Shown in pieces: positions 47,132 through 58,815 of a DNA stretch of 64,000 bases. The first letter of the stretch is position 1; every line of letters begins with the position of its first letter. The position numbers and the translations under genes are program-made. Source of the stretch: Smallanthus sonchifolius (lineage: Eukaryota > Streptophyta > Magnoliopsida > Asterales > Asteraceae); NCBI GenBank assembly GCA_023525975.1, contig CM042046.1, forward strand, positions 38,719,501 to 38,783,500. Reading direction: 5' to 3'. The notes beneath the pieces are model-generated. The model made no database searches and was not told the DNA's origin. It saw only the letters and a program-made list of their open reading frames with translations.

Positions 47132-47168
<37 letters not shown>

Positions 47169-47460
47169 TATGAGCTTAGTAATTAACGTAATATATATTG
47201 TAAAAAAATATATATTTATGGGTTTATAAATAACCTAGAATATATATATTTATCACATAGAATAATAACAATTATATAAATCCTTATGTAAGTATTTATT
47301 ACCCTTGAATTTGAAATAATTGTTCCCCATATATGTATGTATACGCACTCATGAATTGTAGTGGATAAATAAGATAATTTCATAAATACAATTCATAAAC
47401 TAAAGAAATTACAATAGCTGGAATAGATAAAGTATAGGCTGAAAATTCTTAGGGATTACA
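45990..47460 (-). repeat. partial gypsy LTR F, minus orientation
   Basis: Related to LTR A by layout. On the minus strand: TATA box near 46576-46583 (tataaaaa), donor-like CAGGTAA (46430-46436), and a tRNA-like module with box A (tggtccagtggctagt) and box B GGTTCGAGTCC (46188-46198). The right terminus GGGATTACA ends at 47460; the other end is missing or beyond recognition. (TA)n runs lie at 47133-47171. Confidence 0.6.
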
Positions 47461-49207
47461 CTATATATATGCACACAAACACATACCTCATCATTGCACC
47501 CTCGTTAGGGCATTAAACACACCCGAGCTCATCATTAACTTGTTAAATAAATATCACCGTTGATGACTTCCCGAAGGACCCCGTCCTTTACAAATCCCAT
47601 TTGCCGTGTCATAGGGACAACCAAGCAAGCACAACGCCCGTCGTGCCACCAGGACAATGACACAATACACGCAACATCAAGCATATAACTTATAACACAA
47701 TTATAAAACACATAATATCACTCTTTATCTACATGACTCATTGGCTACACCTACACCCCCACACATTACTAGGATAACGTATCTTACACATATTCATAAG
47801 CGTTTAGCTTATAACCTGACATACCTCGAATAACCCTTAACACATCATCCATTAATAACTCTCGACTTTAGATCACATAGTTCCCATAAACACCCCCATT
47901 GACCCTCTGACTCGTTTATAAAGGTTTTAGTGCATAAACACACCGGGTTAGAACCCAAAACTCTTATCTCAATTTATGTAGTAAACACCTCATGCAAGTA
48001 TGTACGATAGCCCCAAAAACAGTAAAACATTTAAAAAGGGGAATTAGAAACTCACCGGTTACGCTGAGTCCCAATCTTTGCTCTGCACCCGATCCCTTTT
48101 TCAAATCCTGAACCTGTCAAGCGTATGATTACATGATCAGAATATGTTTAATACATATGCTGGATACACACACAAATAATCTAAATCCTCAAGTTTAATC
48201 TCGCCTGCTCTCCATCTTGTCTCCAAGAAACCCTAGTTTTGTGTGACCACCCCCTCAACTCTACGAGCATTCGCATCTGCTCATATTTGACTCGTTTAGA
48301 AATTGAACACCCGAACCGTCTTCATGCATGCACATATGTGACCATGTGAACCCAACCTCACTCGTGCACGAACGGAATTCCAGCTATCTATGCGCTCCAT
48401 GCCAAGGTCCTAGCCACGTCCACCTCCACCGTGGTACGCGCCCACCTCGTACACCACCACCCCCGACGCTCACCGCTTTCCTGTCACCTTTGTTGTGAAT
48501 GGCCAGCCGATCATGACCACACCTCAGCGCTATGCATCTTGTCGTCTTCATCCTCCTCAACTCCTAACCCTTATCGAATGATACCTCCATTACCAACATC
48601 GTTGGCCTTCACACGAGCTGCCGTACACGTCGGATACGACCCCGCCCTCGTTCTCCCTCATTCGCCACTAGGGTGAGCAGATGTCGTCCCCTCTGCCTCG
48701 TCGCCCGCGCTCACTCACTCACTCGCTCTCTCTTTCTCTTTTCCCTTCTCCCCGGCTGCCGACTACCTCCCTAACGGTCACCACCTTGCTCCTCCCCTGC
48801 CGTCTGCCACCACCATGCACCACTACTATGCCACTGCTGCCGCACGCTACATCTTGTAGCCACTGCGGCAGCCGTCACCTTCTCCGGTTATCTTAAACCG
48901 TGACCAAACCCTAATCGGGTTTTTGAGTAAAAACATAAGCAAACGTGTATAAGAATTTAAACGAAGATTACCTTTGCGATGAACGAAGTCCCCCGCGTGC
49001 TAACGTCATCGAACTCCCGCTGCTGGCCTTTCCTCTCCGGCGCCTTCTTTCCTTCTCTCGTGGATCTGCCGTCGCACGTAAGCCCAATCTGAGTGGCTTT
49101 AAGGTTTGTGCAAGGATGGCATTTAAATCCTCACATGTTTACATTTTGGCCCCTCGGGTTTTCTTTATTTCCGTTATACCCCGCTCCTTATGAAAGCGTA
49201 CTAAACG

Positions 49208-51207
49208 TGTAAGGCCCCTTTCCCGGGAGGCCTCACTTGTTAGATTTACTCATTCACAAACAGTTCTTAAACTTGATTATCAAATAACGCAGCGGAAAAT
49301 ACTTCAATAAAACATAACCATTACATTGTTTAACAACGAAAGCGTAACATAGTCTATTACATAAACATATCATAATCTAATCATAACGGGATGCCAGTCT
49401 TCATGATCAACCGGGTAACTCCTCTCGCTTGCCAAGCATCACCGTCCATCATCCATACCTGCCTTAACCTGAATGTGCATACTAAAAATTTAGCTACGCT
49501 GGTGAGTTCTAGTTTTCGTTCGATTTAAGAAATGATTCATCATTTAAAACATTCATTAGGGTTTAACATCACGTATAAGAAAACATGGCCTTTCGTTCAT
49601 CATTGAAAACCTTCAAACCTTTTTCCTCATCATAAACACATTGAACGGATCATTTGTTTAAAACATTTAACATTCATTTAAGTCATACATTACTATCTAA
49701 ATCTGTATTACCATTCGTACTGTCATTTAGTATGGTATTGCCCCTAAGGCTTAACTGCACGAAGACCGACAATACCATACATTCCGTCAATTTCCTTTTT
49801 GTATTGCCCCCAAGGCTAACTGCACGAGGACCGACAATACCCATTCAGTTGCCCCCTATGGCTCTCATGTCCATAGACCGATAACCTCCATCGACGGCTA
49901 TGGCTCACGGCCATAACACCGTCGGATCATAATTTCACCTTACATAGGGTCACGTTAACCCCTGAGTAACCGTCGTTACTCCCATACGAGTTGTACAACA
50001 TCAAAACCATTGGCAGGCCACCAAGACACTGCCCCTGTTGCTCTTATGGCAACTATGACTCGCTGTCCATAATCTACCACAAGGCTGGGAATTACATTCT
50101 CAGACTTCATTCGTCAATTCCATTCATTCGACAGATTAGATTTGTAATGTCTTCTTTAAAACCTTTGCCCTTTTCCTTTTCTTTTCATAAAACCTTTCAT
50201 TCATTTTCGAAACCCTTTACCTTTAGTTTAAACCATTTCTTTATAAACATTTCGTTCGTAAACATTCCATTCATAAAACTTTATTTCCATAAACCGTTCA
50301 TTCCAAATCATTTCATTTCGCAAACATAGTTTCATAAGCATCATTTTATAAACATAGTTTCATAAACATCGTTTCGTAAAAACATCATTTCATATGTATG
50401 CACACCAGCCCGAAAACATTATATAAAACATTTAAAAGAGGGCTTCTAGAACTCACCTGATAAGCTAGTCCGGGTTGCCCTAAACAAAGGTCCCACTACG
50501 TCACTTCCGATCTGAATTTGATAGTTAAATACACATCAAACCCAATCCTGACTCTAACGGTTTAACCATTCTAAACATATTAACTTTACTTAAACAACCT
50601 GATGCCTGCGCACTTAGCAAGTGCGCAGACCCTGCTTCCCGCGTACTTGATACGTACGCAGGATCCTCTTCCTACGTACTTGATAAGTACGCAGTGCTCT
50701 CTTTCTACGTACTTGATAAGTACGCAGGACCTGCTCCGTGCGTACTTATAAGTACGCACGATCTGTTTCTTCGCAAAACCCTAACTTTCGCATTCAGGTC
50801 TGATCACGTCAAGATCCCGAACTTGTTTACATTCAAAACGTTTGTTTTCCATTAAGGAACTCAAATCTATGTTTATCTTTCAGTTTTATCCGTGAAAACG
50901 TTACCTTTTCACCCAAAAACGAACAAAAACTCAGATTTAGGCCCGATCGTTACCTGAATCTAGTTTCTGATCCGGAGGTTCTTCTCACGAATGGAGCAAC
51001 ACTTTGCTGAAATCTCGGGTCGATCCGCCAACTTTCTCTCTCTACGGTTTCTCTCTCTAGAACTTGCAAATAAGAGAAATGATGGAGGTTTAAGCTATTT
51101 ATAGGGGAGGCTCCCCTTCCAGCCCGCTAGCCCATCCGGCCCGACCCGACATGCCTCGTTCGTTTATTTCGTCATTTTAACTGTCGTTTTATTTTTGGGA
51201 TGTTACA
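49208..51207 (-). mobile_element. gypsy solo LTR G with target duplication
   Basis: An exactly 2.0-kb LTR (TGTAAGGCCCC to GGGATGTTACA) flanked by perfect AAACG repeats (49203-49207 and 51208-51212), without internal region. On the minus strand a TATA box (tatttata, 51096-51103) is followed by a donor-like CAGGTAA (50950-50956), a palindrome array (50606-50760) and duplicated 'aagaccgacaatacc' segments near 49760-49850. It sits within the distal part of LTR E. Confidence 0.9.
50606..50760. repeat. array of five CGTACTT..AAGTACG palindromes in solo LTR G
   Basis: Five imperfect palindromes of about 20 bp with a 3-4-nt centre (cgtacttgataagtacgca type), spaced about 33 bp apart: near 50606, 50641, 50673, 50706 and 50738. 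They are downstream of the TATA box, so would be transcribed as short hairpins. Confidence 0.88.
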
Positions 51208-51336
51208 AAACGCTTCCTTCAGAACGCTCAGTCAAGCTTAACATGACTAATTCACCAATTCTTTAGTTTATTTGGGATTCAGGTCATTTCTTAACTCGAA
51301 TCGTTAACTTGTGGGTTTTAGGGATGTTACACTTAA

Positions 51337-52515
51337 CGACACATATAACATGTATTCACTTTAACATGTAATAATTTTTTTATTATAATATTTAGAGTAA
51401 ATTTCGCTTTTGCCGCCCCTGTGGTTTGACCTGTTTAACCCTTTTAGTCTAAAAGGAAATCTTTTAACATATCAGCCCCTGAGGTTGTATTTTTGTAACC
51501 ATTTCAGTCCATAACAATAACCCTGTTAACTTTAACCCGTGTAATATTTAACATGTAATCTCATACTTCTCTAGCAACTTATATTCAATAGTTTTTTTAG
51601 AAATATGAAATACACGGTTTTGCTCTTTTTTTTTCCTTAAAATTATTATATAAATATTAACAAAAATGGAGTTGTTTTAAAAAAAAATATATTTTTAGTC
51701 TCGTAAGCGGTTTTGGCACATACTTGGATCGACATTTCGAATGGTAAGTAATTATTTACAAATAATTAATACTATTTGTTAAAAATTAATTATTAAATCA
51801 CCACTCACACTTAGTAAGCATACCTCAAGCCCTAACCAACTTCGTGCGGATTTGGTTGACCATATTTACGAGCGTTCACTAGTGTAGTTTGTCGCTACTA
51901 CCTTGCCGATGGAGGGGCGGTGTTACTGCTCCTACCGCCCTCCACGTCACCCTCCTTGCCGCTCATGCATTTCCCTTCTTTGTGTTTGGGAACGATCAAC
52001 ATGAACATGTCGCTTATACCCACAACTCTGTGTCAACTCACTGTCCACCTCAGTCACTCCCATCCCTTCCCCTCACCCGTATGTGGTTAAATGACAGTTG
52101 AATTAAATACAAAATCGGACAATGTGGATTTAAAGTCTCTAGAGAGACCGAGGGGCATGAAGTTGTGTGTAACCCTTGTTGTAAACATGATTCACATGGT
52201 TGTATGTGATCATGTAGTTGTAGTAAATTCACAAGTGGTAGTTGATAAAGTCACGTAGTTGAGAGGTGACAAAAGCTTAATATGAAATGATTATTTAGAT
52301 TGAAAGTCGTATAACCACTAGTAAATAGATGTATGTAGACATGAGTTGTTAAAAGTTGCTAAATGACCCATTTGACTATAATGGTGTCAAGTTGTTGTAT
52401 AACCCTTGTTGGGTGGAATGAGATGAACAGATCTCAAAATAAAAGATGAAGTCATGAATACCAAATAACATGCTTGTGTGCATATATTCATGAGTATTAA
52501 TTATAAGCATGCTAT
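51337..52515. other. intergenic, no recognised gene
   Basis: It contains a fragment of the 'gcccctgtggtttgacc' dispersed repeat (about 51386-51560) and a Ser/His/Pro-rich ORF at 51889-52101 without family resemblance. The remainder is anonymous AT-rich DNA. Confidence 0.5.
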
Positions 52516-52523
52516 GGTATTTT

Positions 52524-52687
52524 CAGGGGCGGATCTATGAGTGACGGTACCCCTCAACTTTCGACGCGTAGTGGGAATTTTCGACGCGCAGCGGGAAATT
52601 TTTTTTTTTTTTTACCGTTTTATGTATCCAGATACCCCTGAACAAAATTTTAGATACCCCTGGATTTTTTTCCTAGATCCGCCACCG
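52524..52687. mobile_element. 164-bp hAT MITE with perfect 8-bp target duplication
   Basis: The termini CAGGGGCGGATCTA and TAGATCCGCCACCG are inverted repeats (12 of 14). Perfect GGTATTTT duplications flank it (52516-52523 and 52688-52695). The interior has a T-run and no coding capacity. Confidence 0.92.
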
Positions 52688-52718
52688 GGTATTTTTATGA
52701 ACATGATGGAACTAAGTG

Positions 52719-55169
52719 AACTACTAGAAAATAGAACTTTAGTGACACGTGAACTGTGACATGCATCAGTATATGTCATCGTTTTAGTGTCATTCTAGTA
52801 AAACTGGGCTTTAATGACACGCGAGTTATGACACGCAAAAACGTGTATCATCTTTTAATGTCATTTAAAAAAAAAGACACGTAATATACTTTTTTTAATA
52901 CGCATATCTTTTAATTTAACATTTTCCGCTCGTATAATTCAGATTTGCGCGCTCTTCTTCCTGCAGGGCAAAAGTAGGCGATTTCCTCATAAACCATTGG
53001 GCGATGTCTTTCTAAAAACCCTAACACCAGAGGGATAATGAGGCGATTTCCGAGCATAACATCAGAGGGCAAAAGGTAGGCGATTTCCGAGCATAACACC
53101 AGAGGGCAAGCATCCAACTCCACCTGAGGGCAAGCGACGCGACTGTTGTTAGGGCTTCGAACCAAACCGACGGCGATTATAACACTCCTCCGCTCACATT
53201 CAGGTGTTCACTATTGTTTACTCTGATTTAGGTTTATGCTTTTGCGATTAATTTATTTTGAGAAGAACATAACCGCCTGCTTGACTTATTCTGAAAGTGG
53301 TAAATATCTTTTACTCTTTTGAATCTTCTTGATGATGCAATTCAATTTCCATAAAGGAACCATACCATGATGTTACATAGTGTATAAAGGTTACACTTAC
53401 GGCATATGTGGTTTGAATGTTGAGGGTTAATCTTTTTGCTGTCTTAATCTTGATTCATGTTGATTTTATGACTTTATAAACCAAAAGATATTAAAATTTC
53501 AGATATTAAGAAATGATAAAATGGCATGTCAAACAAAGTTAAGGAAAGTGATTTGTCCGTGTCATGGATCTTTGATGTCGTTACTAAAGAGTCAAGTAAC
53601 CACTTCACATTTGTGGAGTCTGGTTCTATGTTATTAAAGGATTAAATCCACATTGATAGCATGGAGAAAATTCTATCTTTTAGGGGTAATATAGTAATGT
53701 TATGACCAAACTAATTGCAATTTAATTTAAAACACAAGATAACACTTTTTCATATTGCAGATTGAGCCAATTCCACGTGGAAATCTGCCTCCTGGGTTTG
53801 ATCCAAATACAGGTATGTGGGTAACATTCATACACAAGTGACTGAAGCACTTCTTCAAGAGAAAAGCATTTGTAAGTGTTGTTATTGCTGATAGAGATAA
53901 TTTTACCTCAAAGTTTAACCCTTTCTAATTTCATTTGCAGGTTTGGACAACCTATTAAAGTTAACTGGGCGTATGCTAGTGTGCAGAGGGAGGATACCTC
54001 AGGTTGGTTTATAACTTTATACAATGCTTATTTTCTACTCTAAATAATTTATCATTAAGAACTAGCCATTTTGAGATTATGCACAACCCAATTTAACCTG
54101 TTCATAAGTAAATAGGTCAAAATTGGCAACCTCTATCATAAACGGGTCAGATGAATCATGTTTATATGACTAGCTAAAAGGGGAACCGGTCAAGGAGATA
54201 ATGTTGTGGTAAGGTAATTAGACTTGTAACTTTTTTAGCGCAACAACTTCCAGCTATTGTTGATCTATGGTAAGCTTTTGTATTTGCCTTGTACAAAACT
54301 AATGTAGATGCCAAACATATATAATTGTACTTTATAACTGCTGTTGCAATTCTTTAATGTTAGTAACCCATTTAGTAATGGGATTTTAAGCATACTGCCT
54401 GAATTTGGAATTCTAGTAACGGGATTATATTCAATTTTGAACAAATTCCATGCGTCTGAGTGTATTAATTCTATCATACCCTCATGTTTCCATAGTATAT
54501 TAATTTTAGGGTTTTTTTTATGGAAATTTGGTAGTGATAAATATATTGTCTTATCATGTTAAAGTAAGTATCTTACACATCCTAGTTTTGTAATAATATG
54601 TATGCATCTTTTATAAGTATTTGTTTCCATAGGTTGGGGGAAGGAAAGATGAATACACCGATACTGATATTGATGTAGTTCGTGAAGAATGGTCGACTTT
54701 TGTATCAAACTTCATTTTTCGGTGAAACTTTGTATTGACATTACGTCGAATTTGTACTCGAATTTTGTTACTTTTGAATGTTTGTTTATATTTTATGAAA
54801 TGGATTGTTTTGTTATGTGTATTTTATTTTGTATTATGAAATGTTTATTACAGTTTTATGATATTAATGTGAAAAACTGGAAATTAGTAATTCTATAAAA
54901 AAATATTTTTTTAAATAGCTTTAACCATGACACACATTTATGATAAAAAAATGTGTCATAAATAGAAGACACAAAATGCGGGTCATCTTCATTCTTGACA
55001 GGGCCTTCCTTGATAAACATTGCGTCGTAAAGGCGTGTCATAAACAGATGACACACAATGCGTGTCATCTTCATTCTTGACAGGGCTATCCTTGACACGC
55101 TTATGCGTGTCATCTACCCCCTTTTATGACACGCAATACGTGTCATTAAAGGTATATTTTCTAGTAGTA
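52719..55169. mobile_element. non-autonomous CACTA-like element carrying host gene fragments
   Basis: The ends are inverted: actactagaaaatagaac on the left and, in reverse complement, actactagaaaatatacc on the right, the CACTA(CTAG) type with the first base altered. Subterminal regions have many tgacacgc/gcgtgtca motifs in both directions (52745-52880 and 54925-55145), typical of CACTA transposase-binding repeats. No transposase is present. The interior holds UBP1-like fragments (53761-54002). A clean 3-bp target duplication is not seen. Confidence 0.75.
53761..54002 (+). pseudogene. captured fragments of a UBP1-type RNA-binding protein gene
   Basis: Segment 53761-53870 follows an acceptor-like ttgcag and encodes IEPIPRGNLPPGFDPNT. 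After an apparent small deletion that shifts the frame, VGNIHTQVTEALLQE follows; this is the region just before and at the start of RRM1 in plant oligouridylate-binding proteins (UBP1). After an intron-like gap (gtaagtg to ttgcag), 53941-54002 encodes FGQPIKVNWAYASVQREDTS, the end of RRM1. Most of RRM1 and both other RRMs are missing. Lying inside a CACTA-like element, it is best read as transposon-captured gene sequence. The intact parent gene is not in this window. Confidence 0.82.
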
Positions 55170-56741
55170 GAGTGTCACATAAGATAGTCATAAAGTGTGT
55201 GATTAAAGCTGTAAACCACCCAAGTTATTAAATGATTAAAGTTAATAAAGATACAAGTTCGTTATTTGTTATGTAACATAACAAATGTTGATACAAAATC
55301 CAAAGTGGTTATTTAACTCACGAGTTGTTATTCAATTGCTTTTTGATATAACCAAGGTTATTTTATTGAATTTGATGTGTATATTCCACTTGAACTTTAT
55401 GACTTGAAATATGTTATGGTAACGAAAAGAATACATTAGGACGATGTGTAGACCATCTCATCTTGCGAGTGAAATGGTAAATGCATGGAGCTAATGTAGT
55501 CTTGAGTAGCCATAATAATGAGGATATGAGTGGAGAGTGAATGTATATGTAGATTATGTGTCACAAAGATTCAACTACTATGATAAATTTGAGGTCAATG
55601 TGTGCTAAAGTAGTGTTATCATTATAGTAAATATTAAACCTTTGATATACATGTAGCATAAAGTCTTAATATAAGACTATATGAGCACAATAATGTAATA
55701 TTACTGATGTGTCATCATTTATATATATTTTACATACATAATAATCCTCACATTTTAGTACTAATTGAATAATAACCTTACAATTCATGCTTAAAACACT
55801 TATATTTTGTAATTGCAGGCTATTCGGTGTTTAAATATAAACCAAGCTAAATCCTATAAAAAACACCAAGAATTCAAGCTTCTAGAGGATTCATTCCCGA
55901 GCTTTGACACCCAAGAAGTCAAAATTGATCAACTAGAGTCAACCCAGCAGCTAAAAGACAAAACTGGGGAAAAGTTAAGGGATGCATGGTCGTGCATCCC
56001 ATTGCATGGCCGTGTAATGCCCTCTCTTGCTCCCACAGCCCAGTACAATGTCCTCTGTACCCTGTTTGATTCCCTAGGCCTTTGCACGACCGTGGAACCC
56101 AATGCACAGTTGTGCATTGCACATTTTAAGGACTATAAATAGGAGGCTTAAGTTCTTCATTCCACACACCTCGATACAACAATCCATACCTCAAGAACAG
56201 AGCATTCTCGTAGTTAGAGTAGAGAGCAGAGAGTAGTAGGCTCCTCCTCCTTGTTTCATTATAAGGGAGCCTACGAAACTCATCGTTACGCTAGTCGTTA
56301 TGGCCTTTCGTGGCTAAAACTTCTTTGTATTGCTAGGGTGAAGATGATGTTTGGTGCATTAATTTAGTGGTATGTTAATGTCTTTAATTAATTCGCTCTT
56401 AAAAACCACCTTTAGTGAGCTTTTATTATTTTCTAAATCCGTCTTTATATTTGTGATTGTCTTGATACCATTCTTAATCAAACTTCCTTTGAAACTCGTA
56501 CGTCTTTATACGAGCAGGGATTTATAAGCCAAGACTTGGTCTATACTTCTAAGATCGTACGTCTTTATACGAGCCTATTATGCGACCAAGAATTGGTGAA
56601 CTCATGTTGGGAACGGTACGTCTTTATACTTGGTCACATTGTTACACCGCCTCCTGGTGAGCAAAATATAATCACCTATTTAACTTTAATATAAAACATT
56701 TTAAGTCCGATGCATTAAACCAACCCGGAGATGACCATTCG
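55170..56741. other. repeat-like intergenic region with promoter-like block
   Basis: No protein is recognised. At about 55980-56110 four related palindromic phrases occur (gcatggtcgtgca, gcatggccgtg, gcacgaccgtgg, gcacagttgtgc), followed by a plus-strand TATA box (tataaat, 56134-56140) and a GA-rich leader (about 56195-56235). At 56489-56640 gtacgtctttatacgagc-type units recur three times. The block looks like part of an LTR or other retroelement, but no termini were found. Confidence 0.4.
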
Positions 56742-57912
56742 TGTAATATCCAGGATTTTCCGATGTATCATTTCCATTTTATCAATTTGAAATCCTTTGT
56801 AACTTACCTATTTGAAATCCAATGAACGCATTCATCCCATAATCTTTGTATGTGTTGTTAAATCTTAAAAACTTGAAACATTTATTTAATAATAAATACT
56901 AGTTATTATTTTTATTAAATAATAAATACTAGTTAAATAATAAATACTAGTTATTATTTTATTAAATAATAAATATTAGTTATTTACATGAAAAATACTT
57001 AAAACATAAATATAAACATATATCTAAATATATGTGTGTATTTATCTTATAAATAAAATAAGTTAAACTCTTAAAACTATATAAGTTTATATTTATTATT
57101 GTGTAAATAATATAAATAATAAACTTAATTAACATTAAATACATAGAACTTGTAAAATTATAAACTTATAAATTATTTTATAAAATTATTAAATAATAAA
57201 ACTTGTAAAACTTATTTGATTTTTATAAAAATAAAACATATTATTTATTTTGTAAAGTCCAAGGTTAAACTTGTTTTAAACTAAAATTTATGTTTGTACA
57301 TGAAATGATAAAACCTTCAAACTTCAGGGACTTGTGTGCAATTAATCCAAACTCCTGAATTCAAAATCAGTCACGGGTTCGAATCCCCCCATGGCCGATT
57401 TTGATCTCAAATTATTCGAAAATGTGTTTCTGGCTAAATTGAATCCATATCGAGACCATAACCCGAGGTATTCCAATGCCCGATTTCAACTTTAAGATCG
57501 CGTGGATTCGAAATTGAATTCGTTATGCTTAACCGTAAATCCCACAACTGTTCTGGCATTAAATGGCGAAATTGGCTATAAATATCAGTTGCAAAACCTT
57601 CGACATCACCCTCAAACTCCCTAAACACTCAATTTAGTCGTTCGCTCCGTGCATTGCTCGATTCAAATCTGTGTCAGTCGACCCTAAAGCTTGAACCTTT
57701 TCTCCTCCTTTCGACTTCATTTCAGGTAATTCGAATGGCCAATCTGGTCGTTTTCATTCAAGGATCAAAAGCCCTCTGTCAATTTACAATGACAGAGGGG
57801 ATTTCGATTCGTATTTAAGGGAATTCGATTCTAGGGTTCATAAGGGGAATACGGACGATTTGGGATTGTGTTTAACTGTTTCCTTTTTCGGGTAAAACAC
57901 TAGTGAGGCCCG

Positions 57913-57975
57913 TAGCCGTGTGGTTAGTTCGTGTGTGTGAACTTGGGTGGCCCAGGTTCGAATCCGGCAAGCCCA
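57913..57975 (+). repeat. tRNA-like module with Pol III boxes A and B in LTR C
   Basis: Box A-like tagccgtgtggttagt (57913-57928) and perfect box B GGTTCGAATCC (57955-57965) are at tRNA-like spacing. The acceptor stem does not close (5' side has no partner for caagccc), so it is not a tRNA gene. Counterparts occupy the same place in LTRs A and F. Confidence 0.62.
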
Positions 57976-58815
57976 AGTTTTGTGTTTTTAATTTTTTTTA
58001 TACTTTTAAATCAGTTTTAAAACTCCCATTTATTTTTATAAAACCTGTTATGTTTTTATAAACTTAAAACTGAATTTTATTTATACTTTTATTTTCCAAA
58101 AACCTTTTATTTAATTAAACTTAGTTAAAACTATTAAAAAAAATTAATCTTTAATAGTAGTTTTAAATACTTAAAAACTATAAAAATACTTCCAACTTTT
58201 ATAAAACTTATAATTTGAGCAGAAGCTATTTTATAAAAAACATAAAAACTTAATTTACTATTTAATTTCTAAAATCAACGAATTCTTTTGTTTAATCTTT
58301 AAATTTAATTAACAGAAAAGTTTATATAATTTTTACAAAATCAGAAAAATTTATAAAACTTATATTCTTATCTTAGAAATCAGAAACTTATAAACTTGTA
58401 CATTTTTATAAAATTTATATTTATTTGAAAACTCAAAGTTTAATTATTTATTTAATTAAAACATAAAAATAAATACATTTTTATTTATTTAAAAAAAATA
58501 GAATATTTATAAACTTATAAACTTTATATAATTCTTAAAACATTTATAAATAAAAACTTATTTAAAATACTCATACAATTGTAATTAACAAGAAACCATT
58601 TTTAAACTTATATTTGTAGTTTATTTATTTAAACCTTTAAACACTTTCCAAATATTATTTAGAATGATTAGAAGTTATGTTTGTAAAATAAATGCTTAAT
58701 GATTTAAACACTTTAAATGATTTTAATTGATTTATATTAATCATTTTAATTAGATAAAGTAATTATTTATTCTTGTAGATAATTATTATTTATACTTAAT
58801 AATTATTTATTCATA

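Larger units (their letters stand above)
19837..51331 (-). mobile_element. gypsy solo LTR E, outermost level of the nest (split)
   Basis: LTR E starts at 19837 (TGTAAGACCCC) and ends at 51331 (GGGATGTTACA); the termini match those of solo LTR G. Its own sequence is 19837 to about 20570 plus about 47461-49202 and 51213-51331, roughly 2.6 kb, comparable with the other gypsy LTRs here. The split is at a TA run (atgtatatatat near 20557; ctatatatat at 47461). Flanking pentamers are CTTAC (19832-19836) and CTTAA (51332-51336), 4 of 5 matching, consistent with an old solo LTR. No primer-binding site or coding region belongs to it. A splice-donor-like AAGGTAAT (minus) lies near 48970. That the two halves are one LTR is an inference. 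Confidence 0.62.

Noticed and set aside
48431..48896. His/Pro/Ser-rich plus-strand ORFs
   Set aside because: They lie in the C-rich part of LTR E, antisense to the LTR orientation; composition explains the open frames.
52911..53165. 84-codon minus-strand ORF in the CACTA-like element
   Set aside because: Built on a duplicated 'gaggcgatttccgagcataac' segment; no family recognised and the strand is opposite to the captured UBP1 pieces.
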